Of a stretch of 64,000 nt of DNA, positions 23,890-31,951 are shown in pieces (positions within the stretch are counted from its first letter, which is position 1; every line of letters starts with the position of its first letter). A model generated the notes under the pieces. It did not search any database. It was not told the DNA's origin and saw only the letters and a program-made list of their open reading frames with translations. The DNA lies in contig JARWZW010000027.1 of assembly GCA_029866155.1 (NCBI GenBank), forward strand, positions 98,294-162,293, given 5' to 3'. This DNA comes from Caulobacter sp. GTDB taxonomy: Bacteria > Pseudomonadota > Alphaproteobacteria > Caulobacterales > Caulobacteraceae. The position numbers were made by a program, and so were the translations under genes.

Positions 23890-24015
23890 GGAACCACTCA
23901 AAGCTGATCTATTCTCCCGTCACAGCCTCCACCCCCTCCCCAAACCCATTTTCCCCAAACCGGCCCTGTCGGTGGCGCCGGGCGCCCGGGGATTTGTCAG
24001 AGACAGGAGTTCAGC

Positions 24016-24279
24016 ATGTCCGGATTGACGTCCTTTCTTCGTGATCTGTTCACCGGCCCCGATGGCCGGACCTGGGCGATCGGGCGGGTCTATAGCCTGC
24101 CGGTCCTGATCGCCGGGCTCAGCCTGCCCTTTGTCATGATCGTCCGGGGCCAGCCGGTGGACCTCATTGCGGCCGGGGGCCTGATCGGCGGCCTGGGCGG
24201 CGGGGTCTGGGCCCTGATCGCCGGGACCAACGGGGTCGAGCCGCCGGCCCTTCCGGCCTCGCGGGACAACGGCCAATGA
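24016..24279 (+). CDS. Small membrane protein, holin-like
   Basis: An 87-residue protein with two membrane segments (about residues 24-44 and 48-68: YSLPVLIAGLSLPFVMIV and LIAAGGLIGGLGGGVWALIAG) joined by a short loop. N-terminus is polar, C-terminus Pro/Ala-rich. AGGAG precedes the ATG by 7 bases. Two-TM proteins in this place after the tail fibre commonly are holins or holin-like proteins. No endolysin gene is visible in the window to confirm a lysis cassette. It overlaps the next gene by 4 bases (ATGA). Confidence 0.55.
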   Translation: MSGLTSFLRDLFTGPDGRTWAIGRVYSLPVLIAGLSLPFVMIVRGQPVDLIAAGGLIGGLGGGVWALIAGTNGVEPPALPASRDNGQ

Positions 24280-24587
24280 CCGGCCGTCCCACCGCCGCCG
24301 GGGCCTATCAGATGATCGCCGCCCATGAGGTGCTCTGCGCCGAACGCTATCGCGGCCTCAACGAGAAGCTGACCCTGGTCCTCGGGGCCCTGGCCAGCAT
24401 GGTGCTGGCCCTGCTGGGCTGGGCCCTGGTGCAGCTTTACGCCCTGCAGCCCATGCGCCTGGCGCCTGGAGACCCGCCTGGCCGGGCTCCTCAGGCGGCC
24501 GGGCTCGACCTCTGTCAGGCCTCGGCCGGGGTCCGCACCGCCTCGGATCCCGCAGACCGCGCCCGCGCCTTGACCGGCAGGCTGTAG
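24276..24587 (+). CDS. Single-TM phage protein, holin/XhlA-like
   Basis: A 103-residue protein: an amphipathic helix (AYQMIAAHEVLCAERYRGLNEK), then one membrane span (TLVLGALASMVLALLGWALVQLY, about residues 32-54) and a Pro/Ala-rich tail. The order 'helix then TM' resembles XhlA-type lysis-helper proteins. It is translationally coupled to the previous gene. Its last 73 bases overlap the end of the converging flavin monooxygenase gene, so the phage-host border lies inside this overlap. Confidence 0.5.
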   Translation: MTGRPTAAGAYQMIAAHEVLCAERYRGLNEKLTLVLGALASMVLALLGWALVQLYALQPMRLAPGDPPGRAPQAAGLDLCQASAGVRTASDPADRARALTGRL

Positions 24588-25912
24588 CCCGCCGCCCGGG
24601 CCCGGGCCTCGCCCCTGGTCAGTTCCTTCTTCAGGTCGGTCACATAATGGTTGAAGTCGACCTGGATGGTGTGGCGCGCGGCCTTGTAATAGGGGCCCAG
24701 ATAGAAGGCCTCGTCCTGGGCGGTGATGGTCTCCATCTCCGCCTGGGCCGGCGGCCGATAGCGGCCGGTCAGATAGGCTGCGGCCAGCTTGCTCTGCTGT
24801 TCGGCAAAGTTCACCAGAGTTGGCAGGGGCTGGGCCAGGCCCATGAAGAACAGGTTGTCGACCCCGGCCTTCATCATCCGCTTGTAGAGGGGGAAGCGGT
24901 GCTCGGCGTCGGGCTTCAGGACCGCCTCCTCGAAGAAGGGGAACTTCATGTCATAGCCGGTGGCGAAGATGATGGCGTCCACCTGTTCGACGGAATCGTC
25001 GGCGAACCGGACATTCGGGCCTTCCAGGGCCTTGATCGCCGGCTTGAACTTCACATCGCCGCAGCCGGCCCGGGTCAGGAACTCGCCGCTGACCGAGGGA
25101 TGAGCCTCGAGCGGCTCATGGTCAGGCTTGGGAAGACCATAGTCCTCCATCCGGCCGATGGCCTTCTTGATGGCCTTGCGGGCCAGGGCCTGGCCGATGG
25201 AGCGGGGCATCCAGGCCGGCAGGGCGGATTTGTCGGCCGGCCGGCCGTTCATGTATTTGGGCAGCACCCAGACCCCGCGCCGGGCCGAGACCCAGAGGTT
25301 CCTGGCGATCGGCCGCTGGGACAGTTCCGAGGCGATATCCATGGCCGAATTGCCCATGCCGACCACCACGATGTTCTTGCCCCTCATGTCAACCGGGTCG
25401 AACGGGTCGCTATAGGCGTGACTGTGGAAGGCCGGGCCGTCGAACGTGCCCGGATACTCGGGGATCCGCGGGCTCCAGTGGTGGCCGTTGCAGACGAAGA
25501 GCACATCATAGATCCGCTGCTCGCCGGTCGACAGGGTGACCTCCCAAAGGCCGTCCGCCGTCCTGACGGCCTTTTCCACGCCGGTGTTGAAGGTGATGGT
25601 CTCGCGAAGATGGAAGTGGTCCACATAGTCGCGGAAGTATTTCAGCAGCTGGGCGTGATGGGGAAAGTCCGGCCAGTCCGACGGGACCGGGAAATCCTCA
25701 AAGGCCAGACGCCATTTTGAGGTGTCGATATGCAGGCTCTCATAACAGGCCGACAGTCCGGTGGGGTTCTTGTAGTACCAGGCGCCCCCGACATTGTCCG
25801 ACAGCTCGAAACAGTCATAGGGGACCCCCGCATCCTTCAGCCGCTTGGCTGTGGTGAAGCCGGAGCAACCGGCTCCGATGATGCAGGCCTTGGGCAGGGC
25901 TGTGCCGCTCAT
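24515..25912 (-). CDS. Flavin-containing monooxygenase
   Basis: A 465-residue flavoprotein. FAD motif IGAGCSG (about residues 12-18), NADPH motif VVGMGNSAMD (about 180-189), the FMO signature F-x-G-x-x-x-H (FDGPAFHSH at about 155-163) and the ATGYD near residue 323. Members oxygenate nucleophilic N or S atoms, or act as Baeyer-Villiger enzymes; the substrate is not predictable. It is host-like and lies at the right border of phage module III. The last residues (AGSEAVRTPAEA) extend past the usual family end and overlap the phage gene, so they may be an added tail. Confidence 0.8.
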   Translation of the reverse strand: MSGTALPKACIIGAGCSGFTTAKRLKDAGVPYDCFELSDNVGGAWYYKNPTGLSACYESLHIDTSKWRLAFEDFPVPSDWPDFPHHAQLLKYFRDYVDHFHLRETITFNTGVEKAVRTADGLWEVTLSTGEQRIYDVLFVCNGHHWSPRIPEYPGTFDGPAFHSHAYSDPFDPVDMRGKNIVVVGMGNSAMDIASELSQRPIARNLWVSARRGVWVLPKYMNGRPADKSALPAWMPRSIGQALARKAIKKAIGRMEDYGLPKPDHEPLEAHPSVSGEFLTRAGCGDVKFKPAIKALEGPNVRFADDSVEQVDAIIFATGYDMKFPFFEEAVLKPDAEHRFPLYKRMMKAGVDNLFFMGLAQPLPTLVNFAEQQSKLAAAYLTGRYRPPAQAEMETITAQDEAFYLGPYYKAARHTIQVDFNHYVTDLKKELTRGEARARAAGYSLPVKARARSAGSEAVRTPAEA

Positions 25913-26029
25913 GATCGTGCTCCGTGGCTGACTGGGCCTTGGTTATCGCTGTTCATGTCAGACTATGCAGCCTGTCGTCCCGGTCAACCGTGACGCCGGG
26001 GCATCTGGCCCGGACACTCATCCCGACCT

Positions 26030-26386
26030 TCAGCTGCAGCCGGCCGTGCAGCGGGCCCAACGGCCGTTGCAACTGATATTGTCCGAGGCGGCCAGGCAGA
26101 AATAGTAGCTCTGGGCGCAGCGGGTCCGGCATTGGCTGGCGGTCCGGCCCTCGGCGCCGGCCGATGCCGTGCTGGCCAGGGGACGGGTAAAGGCCAGACC
26201 CGCCGCCGGGCCCCGGGACCGGGGGCTCCGGAGGGCTCCGGGGACAGGGCTCGTCGATCCGCGCAGTCCGGCCTGTCCGGCGCTGGCTGCGGAGGGGGCG
26301 GCCTGCTGGGCCTGGGCCAGGACAGGTCCGCTCAGGACCGGGCCCGCCAGAACCAGGCAGATCAGGATGAACCAGACGACGCGCAT
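26030..26386 (-). CDS. Small secreted cysteine-rich protein
   Basis: A 118-residue protein. A hydrophobic N-terminal stretch (MRVVWFILICLVLAGPVLSG) with a following VLAQAQ site reads as a signal peptide. A Ser/Pro/Gly-rich linker follows. The C-terminal 35 residues hold six cysteines in pairs (CRTRC, YYFCLAASDNISC, CTAGC), which suggests a small disulfide-bonded domain. No family recognised. It lies between the monooxygenase and another exported protein on the same strand. Confidence 0.55.
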   Translation of the reverse strand: MRVVWFILICLVLAGPVLSGPVLAQAQQAAPSAASAGQAGLRGSTSPVPGALRSPRSRGPAAGLAFTRPLASTASAGAEGRTASQCRTRCAQSYYFCLAASDNISCNGRWARCTAGCS

Positions 26387-26471
26387 GATCCCAGACTGGC
26401 GCCGAGGCGGTTAAGGTCTGATTAACCACGTTTGATGACCGCCCAGGCTGGCCTGCTGTGGGCCCCGGGGC

Positions 26472-26945
26472 TCAGCCCCCGCGATAGGCGTCCAGGATGT
26501 CCATGCAGATGCTGCGCTGGATGTTCCAGGGGCTCTTGGGTCCCGCCCCGCCATTGTACAGCAGGGGCAGGGCGGCCTCCGAACCGATGTTCATCTGGAC
26601 CAGGGCCAGGTTGAGGGCCGCCTTCCGGTCCATGCCGCGGTCCTGCTGCAGCCGGTCGATGGAGGCCAGGAGCATGGTCTTGCTGGCGTCCCGGTCGGTC
26701 ACGGCCTGCTCTGTGCGGTCGTTCTGGCTGTTGTAGTTGAAGGACGCATGCAGCATCCCGGCGCACTGGGCATGGAGCCGCCAATAGGGCTGGCCTGCGC
26801 TGGCCTCGGTCAGGACCGTGGCGGATGACGGGTTGAAAATCAGGTCTCCGGCCCGGGCCGCCGTCGACCCCAGGACAAGGGGCACAACCCCTGCGACCAG
26901 GGCCGCGATCAGCAGGGCAGCGCCCGGGGCGTGTTTCATTTTCAT
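26472..26945 (-). CDS. Secreted hypothetical protein
   Basis: A 157-residue protein. The hydrophobic N-terminus ends at a likely cleavage site AARAGD (about residue 33). The mature part contains a Cys in HAQCAGML and in RSICMDIL, a helix-rich DRDASKTMLLASIDRLQQDRGMD and NLALVQMNIGSE, so it looks like a small helical exported protein with one disulfide. No family recognised. It is divergent from the SleB-like gene across a 400-base gap. Confidence 0.55.
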   Translation of the reverse strand: MKMKHAPGAALLIAALVAGVVPLVLGSTAARAGDLIFNPSSATVLTEASAGQPYWRLHAQCAGMLHASFNYNSQNDRTEQAVTDRDASKTMLLASIDRLQQDRGMDRKAALNLALVQMNIGSEAALPLLYNGGAGPKSPWNIQRSICMDILDAYRGG

Positions 26946-27345
26946 GACCGGTATTCCGACAAAAGACAGTGCGCAGGCAGGGTGACTCGTCCCGGCCCTG
27001 CTGGCAATGGACAGCCGTGCCGACGGCTGAGATCATCCGGAAGAAAATCCCGTGGATGGTGAAAATTGCGGCAGTGCGGGAATCTCTCCTCCTCTGAAGA
27101 TTTCCGTAAGAACTTTCGGGTCTTATGGCGTCGCTTGGCGTCATCTGAAGACTTGTTCAATGCTGCAGCGCAGCATACACTTGCGACTCGGCCCCATTTG
27201 CGCCATAAAGCACTGGATAAGGACCAACTCGGCCAGATCGTGAAACGGCCGAACCTGTGTTGAACCGCTCTGCCTGACGATTCAGGAGCGGTTTGGCGCT
27301 GATGTCGGGGGGCGAAACGCCCTCGTCGAACAGGACACGAGACCC
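26946..27345. other. Non-coding stretch of 400 bases with a hairpin
   Basis: No credible gene. It is poorer in GC than the surroundings, most clearly around 27050-27250. A perfect 8-bp inverted repeat AACCGCTC (27263-27270) and GAGCGGTT (27286-27293) has no T-run after it. The stretch could hold a 5' leader of the SleB-like gene or a small RNA ending in the hairpin; neither can be shown from sequence. Confidence 0.4.
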
Positions 27346-28431
27346 TTGAGTTTGATTGAACGGAGCCGCGCTGGTGCGCGCGCCCTGGTCGTCGGTGCAT
27401 CCACCGGCGCCGTGATGGGCCTCATCGTTGCAGCCGCCTATGTGGCGGGGACAGCCGACGCTCGCCAGCAGCATGTCCGTCTGACCTCCATGGCCCTGGC
27501 GGCCTCGGGGGAGTTTTCCGAAGTGGCCCTGCGCGACCGCGTGGTCCGTCTCGACCCCGCAGCCCTGGCGGTCGCCCGTCGGCATGACCCGCAGGTCACC
27601 GTGGGCGACGCCCAGCGGGACCGACAGTCAGCCCTGCTCGCCGCCCGTCTGGAAAAGCGAATGGGGTCCGTGCGCAGCGAAAAGCAATCGGGTCTCCTGT
27701 TGCGCGCCCGGTTCGGCGGTCCCTTCAACCCGGCGGCCGCACCTTTCCGCCTTGGCGGCGCCCTGGACGCGTCCCGTGATCTCGAATGCCTGACCCAGGC
27801 CGTTTATTACGAGGCCCGCGGCGAAACTCCGGACGGCCAGGCGGCGGTGGCCCAGGTTGTGCTGAACCGCGTCCGCCATCCGGCCTTCCCCAAGTCAGTC
27901 TGCGCCGTGGTCTTCCAGGGGGCCTACGGCCGGGGATCCTGCCAGTTCAGCTTTGCCTGCGACGGCTCCATGCGGCGTGGCCGCGAGCCTGGCGCCTGGA
28001 GCCGGGCCCAGAAGGTCGCAGGCCGGGCCCTGGGCGGCTACGTCCTGGCCTCGGTCGGCAACGCTACCCATTTCCACACGCTGAACGTCTCCCCGGACTG
28101 GCGTTCGCGCCTGGTTCGGGTTCAGCAGGTCGGCCTGCATGTCTTCTACCGGTTCGGCGGCAATGCGGGCCAGCCCGGGGCCTTTGACGGCCAGCCCAGG
28201 CCCTCGGGCGCAGCCGGCGCATTCGATATCGCCGCCGGTCTGTTGCCGGATGGACCCCAGCCTTACGGCCTGCTGGCCTCACCTCCCGGAACAGTCATCC
28301 TGGCCTCGGCCCAGAGCGAGCCGGCGCCGGCGATCCAGGGCATGGGCGGGCCGGATGGTCAGCCCCCCGAACCCGCCTCGGCCAAGCCGGCTGTCACGCC
28401 GACTCCGGGGCAACCTTCAACCGCTTCCTGA
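27346..28431 (+). CDS. SleB-like cell wall hydrolase with membrane anchor
   Basis: A 361-residue protein. An N-terminal membrane segment (AVMGLIVAAAYVAG) precedes a linker, then a SleB/CwlJ-type domain (about residues 140-260): LECLTQAVYYEARGETPDGQ, then AAVAQVVLNRVRHPAFPKSVC and QFSFACDGSM. SleB hydrolases are lytic transglycosylases acting on peptidoglycan; Glu in YYEARGE is the catalytic candidate. The C-terminal 110 residues are Pro/Ala/Gly-rich. TTG 27346 gives the longest reading; the first ATG is at the TM segment (27415), so the start is uncertain. A second paralogue is at 38475. Confidence 0.75.
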   Translation: MSLIERSRAGARALVVGASTGAVMGLIVAAAYVAGTADARQQHVRLTSMALAASGEFSEVALRDRVVRLDPAALAVARRHDPQVTVGDAQRDRQSALLAARLEKRMGSVRSEKQSGLLLRARFGGPFNPAAAPFRLGGALDASRDLECLTQAVYYEARGETPDGQAAVAQVVLNRVRHPAFPKSVCAVVFQGAYGRGSCQFSFACDGSMRRGREPGAWSRAQKVAGRALGGYVLASVGNATHFHTLNVSPDWRSRLVRVQQVGLHVFYRFGGNAGQPGAFDGQPRPSGAAGAFDIAAGLLPDGPQPYGLLASPPGTVILASAQSEPAPAIQGMGGPDGQPPEPASAKPAVTPTPGQPSTAS

Positions 28432-29209
28432 TCGAGCCCGGCATGAAGCGGGCGGCGAAGGCGATATCGCGGCCGGCCTTGCCGACAATGTAGTTCAGCT
28501 TGCCGCCCTTTCCCTGGGCGGCGTCCCAGATGACCTGGGCCGCTTCCTCCACCGTATAGACGGCCGAGCCTCCCTCCCTGATCGCGTCGGTGATCTTCAG
28601 GTTGGAGCCTTGGGACCCGGCATTGAGGATGGGGGTATCGACAAACCAGGGCATCACACAACGCACCGCCACGCCGAAACGGGAAAACTCGGCCTCCAGC
28701 GCCTCTGACAGGCCGCGGACGGCGAACTTGGTCGCGGCATAGATGGCCATGCGGGGCGCCCCGAACAGCCCGGCGCAGCTGGCTACATTGATCAGGGTCG
28801 AACCGGCAGTGGCCTTCAGCAGGTCCAGACCCGCCCGCGCGCCGTTGACGACGCCCTTGACGTTGATGTCGATCTGCAGATCGCCTTCTTCGGGGCTCTG
28901 CTCTTCCAGAAAGCCGTAGCGGGCGATCCCTGCATTGTTCAGCAGAACGTCCATGCGACCGCCGCTGACCTTGGCGAAGGCAGTCATGGCGCGGGTCCAC
29001 TGACTGCGGTCCCGCACATCCAGGTCCAGGGTGATCCCGTTGCCGGGGCCTATGGCCGCCAGGGCGGACTTCAGGCCGGTCTTGTCGATATCGGCCAGGC
29101 CGACGAACCAGCCCTCGCGGGCAAAGCGCCGGGCGGCGCCCAGGCCAATGCCGCTGGCGGCCCCGGTGATGAAGATCGACTTGCGTCCGTTTGCGCTGGC
29201 CAGGGCCAT
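28394..29209 (-). CDS. SDR-family oxidoreductase
   Basis: A 271-residue classical SDR from ATG 29209 (GGGAGG just upstream). Cofactor motif GAASGIGLGAARRF, NNAG at about residue 87-90, catalytic Ser in NVASCAGLFG and Tyr/Lys in YAATKFAV. The substrate is not predictable. It converges on the SleB-like gene and the two coding ends overlap by 38 bases, which is unusual for two conserved genes. Confidence 0.75.
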   Translation of the reverse strand: MALASANGRKSIFITGAASGIGLGAARRFAREGWFVGLADIDKTGLKSALAAIGPGNGITLDLDVRDRSQWTRAMTAFAKVSGGRMDVLLNNAGIARYGFLEEQSPEEGDLQIDINVKGVVNGARAGLDLLKATAGSTLINVASCAGLFGAPRMAIYAATKFAVRGLSEALEAEFSRFGVAVRCVMPWFVDTPILNAGSQGSNLKITDAIREGGSAVYTVEEAAQVIWDAAQGKGGKLNYIVGKAGRDIAFAARFMPGSIRKRLKVAPESA

Positions 29210-29309
29210 GGGCCGCCTCCCTCTGATGATGGTTATCAATGATCAGAAACGGGAAGCGGCTTGCGGTCAAGCGCCGCCCGGCGAGCGCTCGCCGGGTCGG
29301 CGCGTCTCG

Positions 29310-29486
29310 CTAGCTATTGTCTTCGGTCGGGGCGTCCGGGCCGTTCTTCTTGATGGACTCGATGGCGTTCTGGGCCGAGGCCTTGGAGGCGTAGCCCTCC
29401 GTGGTGAACATCACTTCGCTGTTGTACTTGAACCGGACCCGGAACTCGCCAGCCTTGTCCTTGTAGATTTCGAACTTGTGCGCCAT
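29310..29486 (-). CDS. DUF1508/YegP-like protein
   Basis: A 58-residue protein that is a single DUF1508 unit: KFEIYKDKAGEFRVRFKYNS, then EVMFTTEGYASKASAQNAIE. The pattern (beta-strand F-x-x-x-x-x-G-x-x-x-x-x, then T/G-Y-x-x-K-x-x-x-x-x-x-I) fits YegP, which has two such units. It is a small strand-helix domain of unclear function, sometimes linked to stress tolerance. The start at 29486 has GAGGCGG upstream. A palindromic repeat follows about 80 bases upstream of the start. Confidence 0.75.
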   Translation of the reverse strand: MAHKFEIYKDKAGEFRVRFKYNSEVMFTTEGYASKASAQNAIESIKKNGPDAPTEDNS

Positions 29487-29568
29487 GGGCCGCCTCCTCT
29501 TCTGCGGTCCGAGGTTGACCCCGACCGGGAGATTTCGTCCAGAGGATTTTGATCCTGTTCCGGGCCTG

Positions 29569-29676
29569 GAGCCTGTTCCGTTTTGACCGAACCGATCACA
29601 ACAGAAAAACAGGCTCTGATTCAAGGTGCTGGAACATGTCCCGATAGCCGCTTCACGCCTATCGGAACAGGCTCTA
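29569..29676. repeat. Palindromic repeat R1 (composite, two units)
   Basis: Two adjoining hairpins. Unit 2: GAGCCTGTTCCGTTTTGACC at 29569 on, closing with ACAGGCTCT at 29617. Unit 1: GGAACATGTCCCGATAGCCG at 29630 on, closing with TATCGGAACAGGCTCTA at 29676. R4 carries the same two units in reverse order. The last CTA (29674-29676) is the stop codon of the MaoC-like gene. Confidence 0.75.
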
Positions 29677-30144
29677 GAGCCGCAACAGATAGACGTGCTC
29701 GCCGTCCAGCACCGTCTCGCCCCTCTGGTTGGTCACGCTGGCCCGCATGGTCACCACCCCTGTGGTCCGCTGGGCCTTCAGGTCCGTGATTTCCAGCAGC
29801 GGATAGAGAGTGTCGCCCGGATAGGCGCTTTTCAGGATCCTGGCCTTCACCTCGATCATGCCCAGCAGGGCGTCGCCGATCTCATGCGGAAACAGCCCCG
29901 CCCCGGCGGCGGTGAAACAAAGGACCTGCAGCCCATGGGCCAGGACCCCGGGATGACCCAGGGCCTGGCAGTATTCGGCGTCATAATGGATCGGGTGGTT
30001 GTCCAGGCTGACGGCCTGGAAGGCCGCGAAATTGCCGTCGCCCAGGGTGCGGGAGGGCAGGGGATAGCGCTCTCCGATCTTCAGGTCGGCAAACCGGCGA
30101 GCGGGGACCAGGCGGTGGCTGTCGTATACTGAAGGCAGGGGCAT
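29674..30144 (-). CDS. MaoC-like hydratase/dehydratase
   Basis: A 156-residue hot-dog fold protein. DNHPIHYDAEYCQALGHPGV is the MaoC signature (the D-x-x-x-x-H pair that hydrates enoyl-CoA), and the C-terminal part has YPGDTLYPLLEITDL and RASVTNQRGETVLDGEHVYL. It may act on a beta-hydroxyacyl-CoA. No fatty acid or polyhydroxyalkanoate genes are next to it, so the substrate is open. Its stop codon is supplied by the edge of repeat R1. Confidence 0.75.
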   Translation of the reverse strand: MPLPSVYDSHRLVPARRFADLKIGERYPLPSRTLGDGNFAAFQAVSLDNHPIHYDAEYCQALGHPGVLAHGLQVLCFTAAGAGLFPHEIGDALLGMIEVKARILKSAYPGDTLYPLLEITDLKAQRTTGVVTMRASVTNQRGETVLDGEHVYLLRL

Positions 30145-30172
30145 GGGCGGTGGTCCTTCGAAAAGGGGCTGA

Positions 30173-31126
30173 TCAGGAGCCTGCCGGAGCAGGGCGGGCC
30201 CCGCGCCTCAGGGCCTGGGGCGGCTGGCCGAAGGCGCGGATGAAGGCCCGGCGCATCCGCTCGGAGTCGCCAAACCCGGTCTCGAGCGCAATGTCCTCGA
30301 CCTGCAGGGGCTGGCTGTCCAGCAGGCTGCGGGCCGCTTCCAGCCTCAGCCGCTCGACGGCCTTGGCGGGGGTGAAGCCGACCTCGGCGGAAAAGCTCCG
30401 CAGGAAGGTCCGCTCAGCCATCCCGGCCTGGCTGGCCAGCTCCGGCACAGTCAGGGGCAGGCGCAGGTTTTCCCGCATCCAGGCCAGCAAGGCGTCGAAT
30501 CGCCCCCCCGCCCCCATCTCCAGCAGGGCGGAGAACTGAGACTGGCCGCCCGGACGGCGGTGATAGACCACCAGCTGCTGGGCCGTGCGGCGGGCGATGT
30601 CCTCGCCCAGGTCCTCGCCGATCATGGCCAGGGCCAGGTCGATGCCGGCCGTGATCCCTGCGCTGGTCCAGAAGGGGCCGTCATGGACATAGATGCAGTC
30701 GGGCTCCAGCCGGATGGCCGGAAACTGCCGGCGGAAATGTTCGGTGCGGCTCCAGTGGGTGGTGGCGCGCCGCCCGTCCAGAAGGCCCGCCGCCGCCAGG
30801 ACATAGGCCCCGGAGCAGACGCTGGCCGTGCGCCGGCCGGTGCGGGCGGCGGCCCGGACAAAGTCCAGCGTCGCCTCGCTGATGGCCGGGCGCCGGGTTC
30901 CGTCGCCCCCGGAGACCAGCAGGGTGTCGAAATCCTCGCCGGTCCGGAAGGGGCGGCTGTCCAGGGCCACGCCGGACGAACTGGCCACGGCGCCGCCATC
31001 CCGGCTGATCAGCGTCAGGTCATAGGCGCCGGGGACCATGCGCCCGGCAATCTCGAAGGCCGCCACGGGCCCGGCCACATCCAGGAGCTGGAAGTCCGGG
31101 AAGATGAGGACGCCGATGCTTCTCAT
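30173..31126 (-). CDS. GlxA-family transcriptional regulator (DJ-1 + AraC)
   Basis: A 317-residue regulator from ATG 31126. N-terminal DJ-1/PfpI-like domain (IGVLIFPDFQLLDVAGPVAA, SVCSGAYVLAAAGLLDG) with Cys in the nucleophile elbow, followed by an AraC-type double HTH: LPLTVPELASQAGMAERTFL and LQVEDIALETGFGDSERMRR. GlxA-type proteins regulate uptake or degradation of small amino compounds. It is divergent from the DJ-1-like enzyme at 31256, which is probably its target. Confidence 0.85.
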   Translation of the reverse strand: MRSIGVLIFPDFQLLDVAGPVAAFEIAGRMVPGAYDLTLISRDGGAVASSSGVALDSRPFRTGEDFDTLLVSGGDGTRRPAISEATLDFVRAAARTGRRTASVCSGAYVLAAAGLLDGRRATTHWSRTEHFRRQFPAIRLEPDCIYVHDGPFWTSAGITAGIDLALAMIGEDLGEDIARRTAQQLVVYHRRPGGQSQFSALLEMGAGGRFDALLAWMRENLRLPLTVPELASQAGMAERTFLRSFSAEVGFTPAKAVERLRLEAARSLLDSQPLQVEDIALETGFGDSERMRRAFIRAFGQPPQALRRGARPAPAGS

Positions 31127-31255
31127 GGCGAAAAACGAGGGAACATTGTCATTTCCGCCGCACAATAGTTGGGGCAGTATGGACGGGTCAAGACGACAGA
31201 CTCCAGACCACCAAGTCGCCAGACGCCCAAATCATCAGACCTGCGAGTTCCGCCC

Positions 31256-31951
31256 ATGGCCGCTGCCCCCCTCCATATCATCTTCGCCCTTTATCCTGGC
31301 GTGACCCATCTGGATTTCACCGGTCCCCATCAGTTTCTCAGCCGCCTGCCTGGGGCGGAGGTCAAGGTCGCCTGGATGGCAGGCGGCGAGCTGGAGGTGG
31401 ATGGACTGACCCTGGCGCATCTGGCCCGGCTTGAGGACGTCCAGGCCTGTGACATCCTCTGTATTCCCGGCGGCTTTGGCACGACCGAGGCTATGCAGGA
31501 CGCCGGCTTCCTGGACCAGATCCGCCGGCTGGCAGGGATGTCGCGCTACATCACGTCCGTCTGCACGGGCTCGCTGATCCTGGCGGCGGCGGGCCTGCTG
31601 ACCGGCAAGCGGGCCGCCTGCCATTGGGCCTGGCGCGATCATCTGGCCCTGTTCGGCGCTATTCCGGACCCGGCCAGGGTGGTGCGCGACGGCAATGTCT
31701 TCACCGGCGGCGGGGTCACGGCCGGGATCGATTTCGCCCTGACCCTGGCGGCAGAGGTGGCGGGCGAGGCCTTCGCCCAGACCCTGCAGCTGGGCCTGGA
31801 ATATGCCCCGGCCCCGCCCTTCAACGCCGGGCGGCCGGAGACTGCGCCGCCGGAAATCCTGGCCCTCTCAAAAGGCTTCTATGAAGCGGACATGCCCAAA
31901 CGCCTGGCGGCGGCCCAGAAGGCTGCGGCGGCCGCAGCAGCCCGGCTATAG
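31256..31951 (+). CDS. DJ-1/PfpI family protein, isonitrile hydratase-like
   Basis: A 231-residue protein. PGVTHLDFTGPHQFLSRLPG and the CIPGGFGTTEAMQD elbow lead to SVCTGSLILAAAGLLTGKRA, where the Cys is the expected nucleophile. C-terminal GRPETAPPEILALSKGFYE. The 'V-C-T-G-S-L' and 'A-C-H-W-A-W' blocks are those of isonitrile hydratase (InhA) and the enzymes related to it, but isonitrile substrates are unproven here. It starts 129 bases from the divergent GlxA-type regulator, a standard pairing. Confidence 0.75.
   Translation: MAAAPLHIIFALYPGVTHLDFTGPHQFLSRLPGAEVKVAWMAGGELEVDGLTLAHLARLEDVQACDILCIPGGFGTTEAMQDAGFLDQIRRLAGMSRYITSVCTGSLILAAAGLLTGKRAACHWAWRDHLALFGAIPDPARVVRDGNVFTGGGVTAGIDFALTLAAEVAGEAFAQTLQLGLEYAPAPPFNAGRPETAPPEILALSKGFYEADMPKRLAAAQKAAAAAAARL

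Noticed and set aside
1..24587. Classical (RcGTA-type) gene transfer agent
   Set aside because: The genes are T7-like podoviral, not the siphovirus-type RcGTA set; a working repressor/operator also points to a phage. A podovirus-derived agent remains possible and is given as a finding.
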